A stretch of DNA of 64,000 nt from Populus alba (Eukaryota; Streptophyta; Magnoliopsida; Malpighiales; Salicaceae), in the NCBI RefSeq assembly GCF_005239225.2, contig NC_133292.1, positions 12,487,965 to 12,551,964 of the forward strand, written 5' to 3'. Below are positions 23,276 through 36,000 of the stretch, in pieces (the stretch's first letter is position 1; each line of letters begins with the position of its first letter). The notes beneath the pieces are model-generated. The model was not told the DNA's origin. It searched no databases and saw only the letters and a list, made by a program, of their open reading frames with translations. The position numbers and the translations under genes were made by a program.

Positions 23276-24215
23276 ACTCAGTTCTCACGGATTACATTAA
23301 TAAACTATACTTTAAAATACATGGAAAAGACACTATTTATTTACTGTATATATAAATTTATTATATTATGAATCACACTGAAGATATAAAATATTTATAC
23401 TTTGAATGATACTGTAATGTCTAAAAGCGTTGTTCTTGTTGTGTTTTAATAAAAAAAATTATACTGCTAAAATATATATATTATTATTTTTTATGCTAAA
23501 AATCACTTAATCTGACTTGACAACAAGACACAACATTATTGGACCTGACTTAACGGTGAGATCTGCTTCCCTGTTACCTTTTTGCGCGAGATGAGGGTTT
23601 CTCAGCTATTACATGTCGGTTGTGGGTGTTTCTGTGTTTTTTTGTGCGGCTTCAACTTCTTTACTAATACAACAAATTAACTTGAAAAATTCAAGATTCA
23701 AACCATTGATCCATGCAACTCGTTTCATCACACCAGACCATGTTTTTAATGTTTCAGTTATCTCATTCAAATCTATCTTTTATAAATATATATATAGACA
23801 ACTCTATTATAAAGTAATTAACTTAGATTTGACTAGATGACACATTGATGGATACATGAGCATGATAATAAAAATTACAAGCCACAACATCAAATTCCTA
23901 ACCCTTGAATTATGGCTGAGTGATTACCATAAACAGCTAAAAAAACAAAAGCAAATACATCTAACTTATTTGTTTGGCAGTCATATCTTATACCTCATAT
24001 GTAATCAAGAGCAGGTTAATTTATGGGAATTTTACACAAATTTTATTATAGCCCATATGATACCTGCCAAGCTATCTAGGATTCTACAACTAAAAACTGC
24101 GAAAATAATACAATGAAGTACACACTAGCTTCATGCCAGTGAGAGTTTACACTGGATTTGTAATGCAAGATCAGAAAAGCTCTTCAACTCCAAGGAGAGA
24201 GTTCTGGTATTGTTA

Positions 24216-26111
24216 TTAGAACCAGATTGAAACATCCTGCTGATGCTTTGGCAGAGAATCCATTCCCAGTCCTTGCAGATCCTCTTTGTACTCGAAAGAG
24301 GACAAATCGAGGGGGGAGCTGAACATCAAGTTGAAGCTGCTGTTGTTTTGGCTGGTCTCAAATGGAGAATTCAAAGGCTTAAACCTGTCAAACTGGCCGC
24401 CTTCCTGCGAAAACAATTGATGGTTAGAGTTGATGTTGGACTCTTTGAAGACATTTCCATCGATCACATTGCCTTGACTTCGGAAGTGATTGCCCTGTTG
24501 GTGTTGGATTTTTGGCTGGAAGACATTGTGATTGTCCTGTTGATGTTGGATTTTCGGCTGGAAAACATGGTGACCTCCTGTAACCAGATTGTTAACAGGA
24601 TTTGTGTTCTTGTTGCCTTGGATATTAGTGTCGTAGATTGACATGAGCTCGCTGATCATCTTTTGACCATCTTCTGGAACTCCTGATAAATCAAAGGAAG
24701 GGGGGGCAGGGTTCACCAAGGGAGCAGCTGGCTTGGATTGTGCAGATGGCTGAGGAAAGATTACAGGCTTGACTTCATTAATGTGAAAATTTGATCGTCC
24801 AAATTCTAATGAAGTGCTTCTGAAGGGGCAGTTCAGTTGATGATTGTCCCTAGAAACCCTGTCGGGGAAACCCAGTCGAATTTGACTGTAAGGACATTGA
24901 ACTGCCTCACATGTGTAGATTCTCTGATCCACCATCATGTTTATATCACTGGATGGCTTTCTCTTTTGAATAAAATCCATGCTGGAGATAACTTCTCCCT
25001 TAATTGGATATGGCTGTTGTCGAAGAGGCAGCCGTTCTCTCATTCTTTCCATCCCTAAATTAGAATAGGTGACAGTCTCAGGTTTGCACTCTTGCCCGTC
25101 AAAATCTGGCTCATCTTCAGCTCCTTCAACATCATACTCACTGCAATCATTAATGACTAAAGATCCACTCCCTGCAGATGATGACAATGGCAGGCAGGAA
25201 TCAGGGTAGAGCTCACGAGCCAATGACTCCTCTTGGTTGATAATTGCAAGCCAAGTAGCACTTTCCTTGGCTGTCATCTTGTCCTGCAAGCACTTGGACT
25301 GTCTCACAAGCTTGCGGATCTTGGCAATATCAGGAGACATATGCTTAATCACTGCTGTGAGAACACCCACCTTCCATGCCTTCTTCAAGTCATGAGGCTT
25401 CTTGTATGGTGGAGGGCCTTGGTCCTCAGGCAACCCCAATTGAGGCCACCATTTTTCGTTTCCAGAAGGCCACCATGGTGGAGAAACACCTTTCTCTAAT
25501 GGAAACCGCCTCTGGGGAGGGTCACAATGCTGCATCAGCGCGGACAAGAGTGAACCCAGGGTGGTATCTTGAAGCTCCTGCAAGGTGTGTGGAGTTGGAC
25601 CAATTGGATTACTACCCTCGTTCTTCCCTGGGATTGAATTATCCGCTTGGTACTTTGTTATGGCAGCCGGACCATTTCGATCAAACCTGACTTTGTCCTT
25701 CCACCATTCTCGAAGATTATCCGAAGCCCCAGTCACTGGCTTTCCCTTCTCCGTTATAATCCCATAAACAAAACCTTGAGCTTTACAAACCTCCATCATC
25801 TTCAACATGTACTTCAAGATCCCATCTTGTGCCCTCGACATCTTCTTCCTCCTGGCCTGCTCCTGGGACTGACGCTGCTTAGCAATATCAATCCCCTCCT
25901 TACTTTTGGTCTGTTCTTTTAGCCTTTTGAGACGCATTTTGTCCCTCCACATCCTTCGCTCAAGCTCATCAACATCAATCTCCTCATCACTATAGTCATC
26001 ATCCACAGTAGCCTCTGGTTCAGCTTGCGGAGCAGCCACATCTCCTTCCACAAGTGGAGCACAAAAGAAATCTATGTCACCGCAAAACCCCATCTCATCA
26101 AACATCGACAT
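24216..26111 (-). CDS. EIN3: EIN3/EIL ethylene-response transcription factor
   Basis: An uninterrupted 631-residue frame, as usual for EIN3/EIL1, whose coding region lacks introns. The ATG at 26111 ([16 protein letters not shown]) is the conserved start. In order: an acidic stretch (37-50), basic region I with [17 protein letters not shown] (51-67), the DNA-binding core with [20 protein letters not shown] (96-115), [20 protein letters not shown] (130-149) and [18 protein letters not shown] (211-228), then [19 protein letters not shown]. The C-terminal half is Asn/Gln-rich with an internal 14-residue duplication ([10 protein letters not shown] twice, near 513-545). The protein binds EIN3-binding sites in ethylene-responsive promoters in the nucleus and is controlled through EBF1/2-mediated degradation in the family. 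EIN3 and EIL1 cannot be separated by eye. Confidence 0.97.
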   Translation of the reverse strand: MSMFDEMGFCGDIDFFCAPLVEGDVAAPQAEPEATVDDDYSDEEIDVDELERRMWRDKMRLKRLKEQTKSKEGIDIAKQRQSQEQARRKKMSRAQDGILKYMLKMMEVCKAQGFVYGIITEKGKPVTGASDNLREWWKDKVRFDRNGPAAITKYQADNSIPGKNEGSNPIGPTPHTLQELQDTTLGSLLSALMQHCDPPQRRFPLEKGVSPPWWPSGNEKWWPQLGLPEDQGPPPYKKPHDLKKAWKVGVLTAVIKHMSPDIAKIRKLVRQSKCLQDKMTAKESATWLAIINQEESLARELYPDSCLPLSSSAGSGSLVINDCSEYDVEGAEDEPDFDGQECKPETVTYSNLGMERMRERLPLRQQPYPIKGEVISSMDFIQKRKPSSDINMMVDQRIYTCEAVQCPYSQIRLGFPDRVSRDNHQLNCPFRSTSLEFGRSNFHINEVKPVIFPQPSAQSKPAAPLVNPAPPSFDLSGVPEDGQKMISELMSIYDTNIQGNKNTNPVNNLVTGGHHVFQPKIQHQQDNHNVFQPKIQHQQGNHFRSQGNVIDGNVFKESNINSNHQLFSQEGGQFDRFKPLNSPFETSQNNSSFNLMFSSPLDLSSFEYKEDLQGLGMDSLPKHQQDVSIWF

Positions 26112-26230
26112 CTTTCACAGATCAAAACCCCCCCAATTGACTAGAATTTGTAAGCAGCTCAAATTGATTCAAATCACCAAACTTTAATTGCTCAAACTAC
26201 TCTTCACCAAACTTCGACTCCTGATGAAAC

Positions 26231-26985
26231 CTGTAAAATATTAGTAAAAATTACAATATTAGAAACACTGCTCAACTTATAATTTCCAAATATATTAGAA
26301 ACACTGCTCAACATATAATTTCCAAATAGATAAGGCGTGCATAACCATCAAACACGATTCAATAATCCACCTTTCCATTTACTGATGCAATCAAGATCCC
26401 TCACATCAATCACTCGTTCTTTATTGTTCACAATATCTTATTAAAAAAGATACAAAGTCTATAGAACCATAAACTACTTCATATTGAAAGAAGTAAGCGG
26501 ATCAATAAGCATGAAAAGATTTACTTGATTTAATATTGAAGGAAAAAAGAGATGAATCATGATCAAATCAGAGTTACTTGATTTAATATTGAAGGAAAAA
26601 AAGTAGACTTTAAATCAATTGATCTTATCAGCTAGCCCATATTTAACTTGACTGTCCAGATCTCACCTTCTATAAAGATTGAGGAAGAAAAGAAAAAAAC
26701 TGATCAGTCATAGAAATTCCAATCCTCCTTCCAAATAATATGGCAAAAGCCCTCAAATAATATCAAACACCTTGGATCTAACACAATCAAAAACCCATAT
26801 CCCAAAACTAAAACTAGACCCACAAAAATTCAAGAACCCACACCCAATATTCAAGCTTTAGAGATCCACCAACTAGAAACAGCATACACAGCACACAAGA
26901 ACACGGACCCATATCAGCAAAACCAAAAACACAGCTCACTAGCTCAGGGTGGAAGAAAGGGGAAAAAAATGTGAAGAAAGTTTAC
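26231..26985 (-). other. 5'-UTR intron of the EIN3-like gene
   Basis: The acceptor attttacag lies at 26231-26232 and a donor tcctg/gtaaac at 26985-26984, giving a 755-base intron about 120 bases before the start codon. A leader intron is common in EIN3/EIL genes. It contains two direct repeats: a 36-base unit in tandem (26256-26291, 26292-26327) and a 28-base unit with period 53 (26521-26548, 26574-26601). Confidence 0.6.
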
Positions 26986-27460
26986 CAGGAAACACCGAAG
27001 TAGAAGTCTTTGGCACTGGTTAGAGAGAGAGTTAGTTACAGGTCAATCCTGCAACAAGGACTATCTTTTCCTTAGTTTTTGAGAGAGAGGAAAGAAGGGC
27101 ATATAATATTCCAACTAGGGGTATATATTATTGTCCTCCAGAATAAACTATGTGATAAAAGAGGAGTCTTGATGACTGTGAAACTAGTGGGGTGATGATG
27201 GTGGGGTTAAAGAAAGTGAAAGCAAAGAACTTTAACAAGAACCCTTGAAAGTAAGAGGAAGGAGATGGGAAATGGGAGGAAAGGACGGTGAAGGGTGAAG
27301 GGTGAAGGGTCAAGTTTTCAAGCTGAGGAGGTTAAGCCAATCCAATCCAAAACATTGAAACTTGAAAGTGCTGGTTTATGTAAGAGACAAGGGGGAGAGA
27401 GGGGGGGAGATTGTAATAATATACTGGAGATACGTGTGGGGGCAAGTCTTGTCTTGATTT
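26986..27460 (-). promoter_or_regulatory. Leader exon and promoter of the EIN3-like gene
   Basis: The minus strand here is pyrimidine-rich, with CT runs near 27020 and 27080 and a CTTCACC heptamer repeated near 27287-27312. The start of transcription cannot be fixed. The ggtgaag repeat is visible directly; a role is unknown. Confidence 0.4.
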
Positions 27461-27539
27461 GATGATCCCTATGTACCATGTATCTCTTTAAAGCTAACTG
27501 ACTTTCCTCACCAACAAAGGCTTACAGCTACAGTTTTTT

Positions 27540-27626
27540 TTTTTTTTTAATATAATATTATAATATTTTTTTATTTTTAAAAACTTATTTTTAATATAAA
27601 TATATTAAAATAATTTAAAAAACACC
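27540..27626 (+). repeat. AT-rich dispersed repeat, partial
   Basis: Carries tttttatttttaaaaactta and aatatattaaaataatttaa. The left end is a poly-T run. Confidence 0.45.
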
Positions 27627-27674
27627 AATTTTTTTTAATAATAATTTGTGGGATGCACGACACCTTATTTATTT

Positions 27675-27845
27675 TTATATTTTAAAAAATATTTTTTTAA
27701 AAAAATTATTATTTTTATTTTAAATTAATATATTTTTTAATATTTTTAAATTATTTTAATATATTGATATCAAAAATAAAAAAATTTTAAAAATATTTAT
27801 TTTAATATATTTTTAAATAAAAATCACTTTAAAAATTAACTAAAT
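27675..27845 (-). repeat. AT-rich dispersed repeat, long copy
   Basis: Reverse-orientation core twice over (ttattttaatatattgatat and ttattttaatatattttta), ending aaatcactttaaaaatt. It lies head-on to the copy at 27540, only about 50 bases away. Confidence 0.55.
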
Positions 27846-28764
27846 TTCTCTGAAAGCTCCTAATCAGGTTTTTTCCGGCGATTCATGAGCTAACTTTACA
27901 TTTTCTATTTTCAACTCATTTCCCAAAAATGTTCTACTAGTAAATTTTATCAAGGCGCGGTGAGATTTGATGAGTTTTTTTAATGCTACACACTGCATAT
28001 TAAAAATTAACGTTTTGTTGTTGTTTTTTCTTACAGGCTTCTTCAAAAAAACTCAACCACAATTTCAATCCAAACATTAAAATTGTATTTGAAATTACAA
28101 TGTAAAGTGTTTTTTTTATTTATAAATATATTAAAATAATAAAAAATAATCCCACCAAGACGACTCCTAGTCACAGGGAATCTTCCCATTAAATTATCAC
28201 CATTCGTTGATAAATGATTTTTATTTTTGTGTTACAGGTGAGAATCTTGTGATTCTGATTTTTCATAATGAAAATTTCTATCATTCTAAATACTTTGGTA
28301 TTTTAAAATAATTATATAGATAGAATTATTGCAGAAAAATTCCTAATTCATATTTATCATCTCATCCCACAGCTACAATCTAATCTAGAATTTCTCGGTT
28401 AAAGTAAATTAGTTTTGTATATTATTATTTGAGCTAGTTTTTTTTTATTAATATAAATATTTGAATAATTTTATATATACTGATGATTTTTAAAAAATAA
28501 ATTTAAAATCTTACTAGTTAAATTATATCCTTTTAAAATTAATAAATATTTTATTACATAAATTAGTGATGTGCTATGAGATAAAATTGTAGGGGTAGAT
28601 TATGTGCCCCCAGATGGATAATCAACGAGAGAAATCTGCAAGGGCTTGGATTATGACATCATCCTCGCAGGAAAAACTCCATCAATTCTCCTTCAGTACA
28701 AGTGCATGTTTTTTTTTTTTTTTTTTTTGTATATATTTTTTTTTTATCAAAGTGCAAGTCTGTT

Positions 28765-28900
28765 AGTGTAATACATTATTTTTTAAAATATATATCAATA
28801 TTTTTTTAATATTAATATATCAAAATCATAAAAAAAACTAAAGAAATATATCAAAGCAACCACATTTTAAAGCACATTTAAATATATTTAGAAGACACTA
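28765..28900 (+). repeat. AT-rich dispersed repeat
   Basis: Contains atatatcaatatttttttaa, taatatatcaaaatcataa and an end reading cattttaaagcacattt. Confidence 0.45.
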
Positions 28901-29741
28901 AACCTTTTCAGCAAGTTATTTAAAAATATACTAATTTATTTCTCAATGTTATGTAGTATGTTGGAGTATTTTTTTTAAAATGTAAAAAAATTAATTCATG
29001 TTACAAGTAATTATTTGTTATCATTATTAAATTAAATTTAACAAGTTAATTTTAAAATTTTATGACCTGATCTGACTATTCTCCTAATTATGTTTAAAAA
29101 TCAAATAACACGTGAGTTATTTCAATGTGATTTAGTCAATTTGATTGGTTTAAAAACAATTTAAAAACATGATTTTACTTTTTTTAAAAAAAAAAAAAAG
29201 AAGAAAAAATTGTATTTTGTCTCCTCCTACAATGATTTACTACTCAATCTCATGTAATTAGGTTACAAAATGATTAGAAAAAAAGAGAGTTTAAATATGA
29301 AATAAAAAAAAAAAAAACAAAAAATGAGAAAAAAAGGAAATAGCTTCACTGTTTACATTAAAATGTTTTCAGTTATTTTAGCATAGAAAGTAAGTGATAT
29401 ATTCCGGTCTGAGAAAACTAGTTTGAATGTTTTTATGCAATCTTGAAAAAAGGTGAATCAATGTAGTTCTATTTTTCAGGTTTTTTTTAACACATTCCTG
29501 TGCAATAATATTGTCTGTAATTTTACAAATTAAGACTATTTCATTTCTCTTTATTCAATATTAATTTTGTCACTATCTATGCAAAATTCTGATGTGTTTT
29601 ATATATGGGAATAATGATGTATTAAACAATGTTGACAAAAAACAAATCTTCCATTAAACTGAGTAAAAAAACCAGAAATGAAAATCCAATGCTACGTATC
29701 CTTAAGGGAAGAGAGTGGCTCTTTCAGGAGTTTGATAAATG

Positions 29742-29880
29742 GTATTTTTCAAAGTAATTTTTGTTTAAAAATATATTAAAATAATATTATTTTATTTTTT
29801 AAAATTTAATTTTAATATTAAAACAATCCAGAAATATATAAAAAAAAAGCTTTTCAGAAACGCGGTTCCATTACACTCCT
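29742..29880 (+). repeat. AT-rich dispersed repeat, well preserved
   Basis: Begins ttttcaaagtaatttttg, then aaaatatattaaaataatat and attaaaacaatccagaaat, and ends gcttttcagaaacgcgg. Confidence 0.6.
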
Positions 29881-30574
29881 AAATAAAACTTGGTGTCCAT
29901 ATTTAATGGCAGTTATGGTATCTAAAATCCAATTATGTCCTCTAGGAATCCGATTCTGGTTTCATAGATTTTGGGACACAAAATAATCAATGATTTTAAT
30001 AATCGTAATCTCTTCATGGCATCAAGTAGTGAAGTTCGCTAATAGATCCCAGGAAACGTGGGGGTGTGGTGTTTCTAAACTGGCATGATTTTATTTTTTT
30101 TGGCATATTGAGATTAAATCCATTTTTTACTAGGTCTAGTTAAGTTATTATTACGTATTTAAAAAAAAAATAAAAAAATTCCCTGCAGCCCCTTAGACTT
30201 GAATTAAAAAATGATAACGAGAACCAAAATTACTCGCCACCTGACCCATGCAAAAGGATGGAAATGGAATGAAAGTTAGGGTCAAGGATGAAAGGTGGGA
30301 ATATAGATGAAAAATTGATGTGATTTCATTCTCACGGTATTAGAGAGAAGTGGGAATAAAAACAAGGAATGCTAATGAATTTAATTTCAAAATATCATAT
30401 ATTCTACGACTATAACCACTACCACAACCACCATGCTCGCTGCCGCCAGCAGTGATGATGGCTGTGATATTAATTTGCAATTGAAAGAGATGTAGAGCCA
30501 TGTCTTTTAATATAATTTTTACCCAACACCTTAAGTTCATGCAACCCTTGTCTTCTTAGTTTGCAATTTAATAT

Positions 30575-30675
30575 AAATAAAATCTTTTGTTACTTGAAAA
30601 TACATTGAAATATATATATATATTACACCAATATATCAAAACAATATAAATACATAAAAAAATTAAAATTTTTGC
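30575..30675 (+). repeat. AT-rich dispersed repeat, fragment
   Basis: Contains gttacttgaaaatacattga and caatatatcaaaacaatat, then A/T-rich text. Confidence 0.4.
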
Positions 30676-31191
30676 AAGACGCTTGTGGAAATACAAAAGA
30701 AACATATTCCCTGCATCTCTCTTCACTATCTCTATAATAAATCATTTCCTGATTGATCTGAATAGATAGATGGCATAGAAGTAGCCATTTTGAAGTCCGG
30801 GGGAATCCATTAATTGCATAGCTGACCTTTTGCTGCTGATTGTGAGACAATGGAGATTCTCTTTTGATCATCAGAAAGTCTTCGCTATCCCCTCCCCTCA
30901 GGAAAAGAAGACCAGTTCTTTGCATCTATCCTTCCAAACAAAAATGTTTTTCATACAAAGGAAACTTTACCGTGTAGTTAAATATAAGAAATAAGACTAA
31001 ACACCTGTTTTCATATTTAGAGTCGGGTCGAAAAAATGAAATTGTTTAACAAAGGCAACCGATGTTTGCACATCGTCTAGTATATTCAGGAGGCTATTTT
31101 TGTCGTGACCACTCTGCAGCCTTGCCTGAAAAATAAAAGCAACGGTGGATTCTTCGACTGAAGCTTGATGAAAACCAGCATTGTTTCGCAT

Positions 31192-34100
31192 TCAGTCAAA
31201 CATGTTGGGAAGGGGCCGTGCAGCCATAAAAGCATCCACAACCTGAAACAAGGAAACAACCAGAAAGATGGATATCAGGATCTATTTTACTCCAATTTCT
31301 TGAGATTTTCAGCAACTATTACGATCATAGATCCACCACATCCAAGTGCAATTAAGATGGAATACAGTAGTAATCTGCATTGCATAAATTTATAGAGGGA
31401 TGCCAAAGGCTTACTTCGTCAGTCACACTGGCTCGAGCTGCACGATGTCTTTCTACTATCTCAGACAAAACCGAGCCAAGGCGACCCTTCACTTCTCCTG
31501 TTAGCATACGTCCTGCAGCATACTCCTAAACAAGGATACTTGTGCATTAGAAAAAAGAAGCTGATCAAGTATTCTTTTTTGTTTGCTTACTAACATTGGG
31601 GAATGTGCCAGATTCTGAATAAATACCAAATATCTTAACAGAGGATCAGTCAAATCAACCAAAAAGAAGAAATCTCACCTTCTTAATGTGTTCAAGCTCA
31701 GCATCATCCTCAAGGAAAAAGTTCAGGTATTTGACTGAAATATCTACCTGAATAATTTCAAAACGGAAAATATGTTTGTCATCACTTTCCATGCCACGAG
31801 AAATCAAGCATTCAAAAATAAACCAGAATAACAATATGAAATTCTATCATTGGCAAAGCAAGCATGAATTCTATATTTATGAATTTTATCTAAGAACAGT
31901 TCTTCCAAGTTTTGGCACAAATAAATTGTCTCTGAAAGCGTTTGCTACCTCAAGATTTGCTCCAAGTTGTCTGTGTTTCTCTACAGAATCTTGCCCACCA
32001 GAGAACGCATACTTGTTGATCTGTTTCCATTAAGCAAACTTACCATTAGTAAAAAGATTATATTCGAGCACAGCACTAAATACACCATGCTATTCATCAC
32101 ATTGACCTAATCTTCATATTTCTAAATTCTAAGTAATGCAGACCTCTAAGGTCCAAGTCCAGTCTTAATTTTAAAATCAAGTACCTTTCAATGGTGATTA
32201 GCTACAAGAGTCTTGGCACTGGTTCAGATTTCAAATGTTAAAATGAGAAGGAGGTTGTGCATAACTACATAATTAAATAACTTTGAATCATACAGCAAAT
32301 CAAGTGGATTTTTTTGTGCACCAGAAAAGTTGGCAGATCAACAGTCTAATCCACTTGGTATGTTAACAGGACACCATGGGCACACACAAGCATGCAAGGA
32401 GCAATATGTCCTTTCCAAGGCCATACCTTACTCTTAATGACTTTAGCCGAATCAGTCACATAGATGGCAGAATTTGGATCACTAGCAGACATTTTTCCTG
32501 TCTCCCCCTGCATGACATTCAGGAAAAGATGATCAGTCATGATATTGCCAGCAACAAATCATAAGCTATGTGCCTGTGTAATTCTCAGAAAATACAAAGG
32601 CAGATAACTTCAAAAGTGTAGTATCAATGCCAGGATCGGAACAGAGTTTCAGTAATCATTCCACTACTAAAGCTTATTTCTTCTAATCTTTCAAGAAAAG
32701 CACATTAATATCTTAAAATACGCTAAAGCAAAAAGCACTTGAGAAAATCTTTTTTTTTTCCCATTATAAAAGCCTTCTAGACAAAATCTTGGAAAAAATA
32801 TAGCATGAAAATCCCTCACTGCAAATCATAACCATCACGTTACTATACCAGAAAATATTAATACTATTCTGTACATAGTTATTCAAAACAAACAGCCCAT
32901 GTTATTCAGCCTCCCGGATTGAAAAAAGCATTTTATCAATAGGTATAGGCATCTGTATTTTGTGCATTTCCTGCATATTCTCGTTTAGTTTCTTGATTTG
33001 CATCAAGGCATGTGCTAAATATTCCTCTCAAGCATCAGAAATGCTAAATCCTTCCTGAAACAGTATTTGAGAAGAGCAAGATCCAAGTATGATAACAAAG
33101 TTTCCTTTAATCTAATGGGATGACGCACCCTTCAAATGTGCTATGCATCATTTTCTTGGTTTTTTTATATTTGCCACTTCAAATGAGCCATTTAATTAAA
33201 TCAAATAGACATTTTCATAGGTAATTCCTCTATACACGTCAGCAAAGCATGTCCTTGCAAGGCTATTAACCTACTTCCCGTTCATTTTTCAGTTGTCATG
33301 TCTTAAGTTAAACTTAGAGAAAGTGCTAGTAGTAGTAGAGACAACAAAAATAGCAGCAGCACAACAAATAAGAACTTCATAAATGCGTTTTACAATCGCA
33401 TGTTAGTTTTTATTAGAACACAAGTAATGTCATTTTCAAAGATAAAAATACCTGCAGCGCAGGAAAGAACGTTGACTCGATCAATGAAGGTTTGTGATAT
33501 CCTATCCGAGGAGCAGCATCCCGCGTCATTCTGAAATATGGATCCTGAACAAATGACAAAAGGAAGACAGTGAGAACAGAAGCAAGTGCATAACACGCAT
33601 GTGTAGATATTCTCACAACAGGCACAATAATCATCCAAATGGTCTGATTATCAAACTAAGATTCAGAAAACTTCCTGAAGAATGAAAATAGCACCAGATT
33701 ATGAGAATATCAAGACTTCTACATGGCAGCTTTCTACCAATGCCAATATACCATCTATATGGAGCAACCCAAAAACAGCAAGCAGCATGTAATTTTTCAC
33801 ATTCAAAGAGTTACAAGTACAATATCTACAAAGCAGTCCATGCACATTGATTAGATTGAAAAGTATATTCAAATTGAACAGAAACCTTCAACATTGAGAG
33901 AGTTTGACCTGATCAATTGCACAAGGTATTAGGCAACGGAGGTCGTCTTTTCCCGAGAAAAGGTGTGGGAATGAACTGGGAAATGATGGAACTGCCTACA
34001 CCAACACAAAATGAAATATATTGGATCACTTCCTTGGGTACCCCATTCATTTCAGAAAACTGATAAAAAGCAATTATCAAAATATGGAGTTTTGTGGAGG

Positions 34101-35354
34101 TCCAGCATCATAAATTCCCATCACCACAGACATGTGCATACTTGTCATATAACATCAGTGGAAAGCAGCACAAAACTAACCTGCACGGGCGGAAAACTGA
34201 TTTTCCCAATATGATCTTCACCTGAGAAACCAAAAATACCCTGGACCTGCACAGCAACAGAAAAATTTAAAACTAGTGCAATCATCTGAAAACAGAGGAA
34301 TTCAAAACAACACAAGTATCTCAATAAGGACACATTACACATGAATAAATAAAATATATACAAAAGAAGGGGGGGGATAGAGAGGAAAATATCCACCTTA
34401 TTCAATGTGACACACTTTGCAACCTTCACCATGTTCTTGTAGAATGCACTTCAAGTAAAAACAGATAGTCAGCACAGCAAAAATTAACAAAGGACATGCT
34501 TCAATTGATATCAATGACAAACCAAATACTGCACAGTACATCAAAAAACCATCCAACGAGCAGAAAATACAATATCAGCATTGCCACATTCAATCACAAA
34601 TGCTAACCATACTATAACAGACCAATCATGTACATATCTCCATGACGGAGCATTCACATTGTCGCCTAAGCACTTCCTTACATCAACTTTTCAGATTTAT
34701 TCTTCAAATTGAAGTTAATAAGCTTGTGACTTACCCACCAACATAATCGAAATCCGAGAAAATAAAAGTCCGCGTGATATCAAACCCACAAGCAATAATA
34801 TCCTTAGCATTCTCACGTGCAAGCCTCTGACTTTCCTCCACGGTTAAATTCTTCCACATACATTTCTCATCATCAGTCAACTGTATCACAAGCGGAACCC
34901 TAAACACATCTTGCAAATACCTAAACACCAACAAAGACACAAACTTTATCAAGTTTAAAGCAAACCAAAGAGCAACTAACTAATTAATCAACCAATTCAT
35001 CACTTACTTAGTGAACATAAACGGAACGAGATGCCCTAGATGCAATGCTTCAGAAGAAGGACCACGGCCGGTGTAAAGGTAGAATTTTTTACCCTTTTCA
35101 TAGGAGTCGAGGATTTCGTTGAAGTCACGGTGGGCGAAGAAGACGCCACGGCGGAGGAAGACGTGAGGAGGGCGACCGGTGAGGCGGTGGACACGGTGAA
35201 TTAGTGTTTGGTCGAGTCTTTGACAGCCGAATTTGTCGATAAGTTTGTCGTAATCAATCTTGCCGCCGTCTTTGGCGGCGACTTCCCATGGGTTGACTAT
35301 TTGGTCCTCTTCTTCTGCTGGTTGGTTTTGAGTCTCTCTCTTCTCCTCCTCCAT
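31192..35354 (-). CDS. TrpRS: Cytosolic tryptophanyl-tRNA synthetase
   Basis: Eleven exons join in frame with GT-AG borders: 35354-35008, 34920-34735, 34448-34397, 34246-34181, 33995-33909, 33544-33452, 32507-32427, 32020-31949, 31747-31679, 31525-31415, 31242-31192; 1215 nt, 404 residues, the normal eukaryotic length. It charges tRNA-Trp with tryptophan in the cytosol. The class I signature appears as EALHLGH (HIGH-like, about 102-108) and KMSASDPN (KMSKS-like, 282-289). [29 protein letters not shown] and [15 protein letters not shown] are also family blocks, and the end is ARPLPNMFD. The start MEEEKRETQ at 35354 fits homologues; an in-frame ATG at 35456 would add 34 residues. Divergent from the UTP23-like relic. 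Confidence 0.97.
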
Positions 35355-35456
35355 TGTAGCGTGCTGAGAGACACAGAAGAGGCGCCGACGGTATGTTGGT
35401 GGTGGTGGCAGCAGTGAGTGCGATGAGACTAGGACTGCTAATTTGGCAAAACCCAA

Positions 35457-35991
35457 GTTTAAGAAGTGAAATATTGATATTGTTGTCCCTGTATTTGTAA
35501 TGAAATAACTAACTGATCCTTTTAGTTTAAATATTTCACATTGAATTCGTGTACTTTTTTGGGTCTCTAAACTATTTGATTTTTTTCCACTATCACTGTA
35601 CTTATCGTCATGAAAAGTGTAATTTATAAGTCTCAGATTCGACTCGAATTCAGATATGATTTAAAGCTTGGGTTGGGTTGCTGGTTTATGAAATTAATTT
35701 TTGAAACAACAAATTAACCTTGATTTATTTTAAAATGAATATATTTTCAATAAAAAAAACACTTAAAGTTAATGCATGGATTAGTTATAGATTAATTAGA
35801 TAAATGTTCAAAATAGTTTTTTAAAACACCTAACCCAATCAAAGTTTTAGATTAGTGAGTTAACAGATTAATATATTTTAATAACCATAATTTAATAATA
35901 AGTTTAACAATATTTTTTTTTTAAATAAATTTCTGGAAAACAAAGAAAAAGAAAATAATGACTAAACCCGGTCCGGCCCGGCCTAACTAAT
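35457..35991. promoter_or_regulatory. Divergent intergenic region between TrpRS and UTP23-like
   Basis: About 0.5 kb separates two head-to-head genes. The TrpRS side is AT-rich; a GC-rich cluster (gtccggcccggcc) lies near 35971-35983 next to the UTP23-like side. No TATA box stands out. It may act as a two-way promoter, or did before the UTP23-like copy decayed. Confidence 0.35.
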
Positions 35992-36000
35992 CTGATCCTC

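Larger units (their letters stand above)
18144..24215. other. Large intergenic region, 6 kb
   Basis: No gene is supported on either strand. It contains an inverted/direct repeat pair near 20.9-21.1 kb, a roughly 205-base tandem repeat at 21.8-22.2 kb, a TAA microsatellite, and degenerate ggtttt/gattt-rich debris at 22860-23130. A less AT-rich patch at 22310-22700 has short frames but nothing recognisable. The 3' UTR of the EIN3-like gene should occupy about 23900-24215. Confidence 0.5.
27461..31191. other. AT-rich intergenic desert
   Basis: No gene is supported. It holds five copies or fragments of the AT-rich dispersed repeat and several poly-T/poly-A runs. A less AT-rich patch at 30230-30540 has short frames only. 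The 3' UTR of the TrpRS gene should lie just left of 31191. Confidence 0.55.

Noticed and set aside
24243..25922. Several plus-strand ORFs across the EIN3-like gene
   Set aside because: They lie antisense to a conserved 631-residue frame and show no domain of their own.
35004..35456. The longer 438-residue TrpRS start at 35456 as the annotated start
   Set aside because: Known cytosolic plant TrpRS begin close to the ATG at 35354; the extension is reported as a finding instead.
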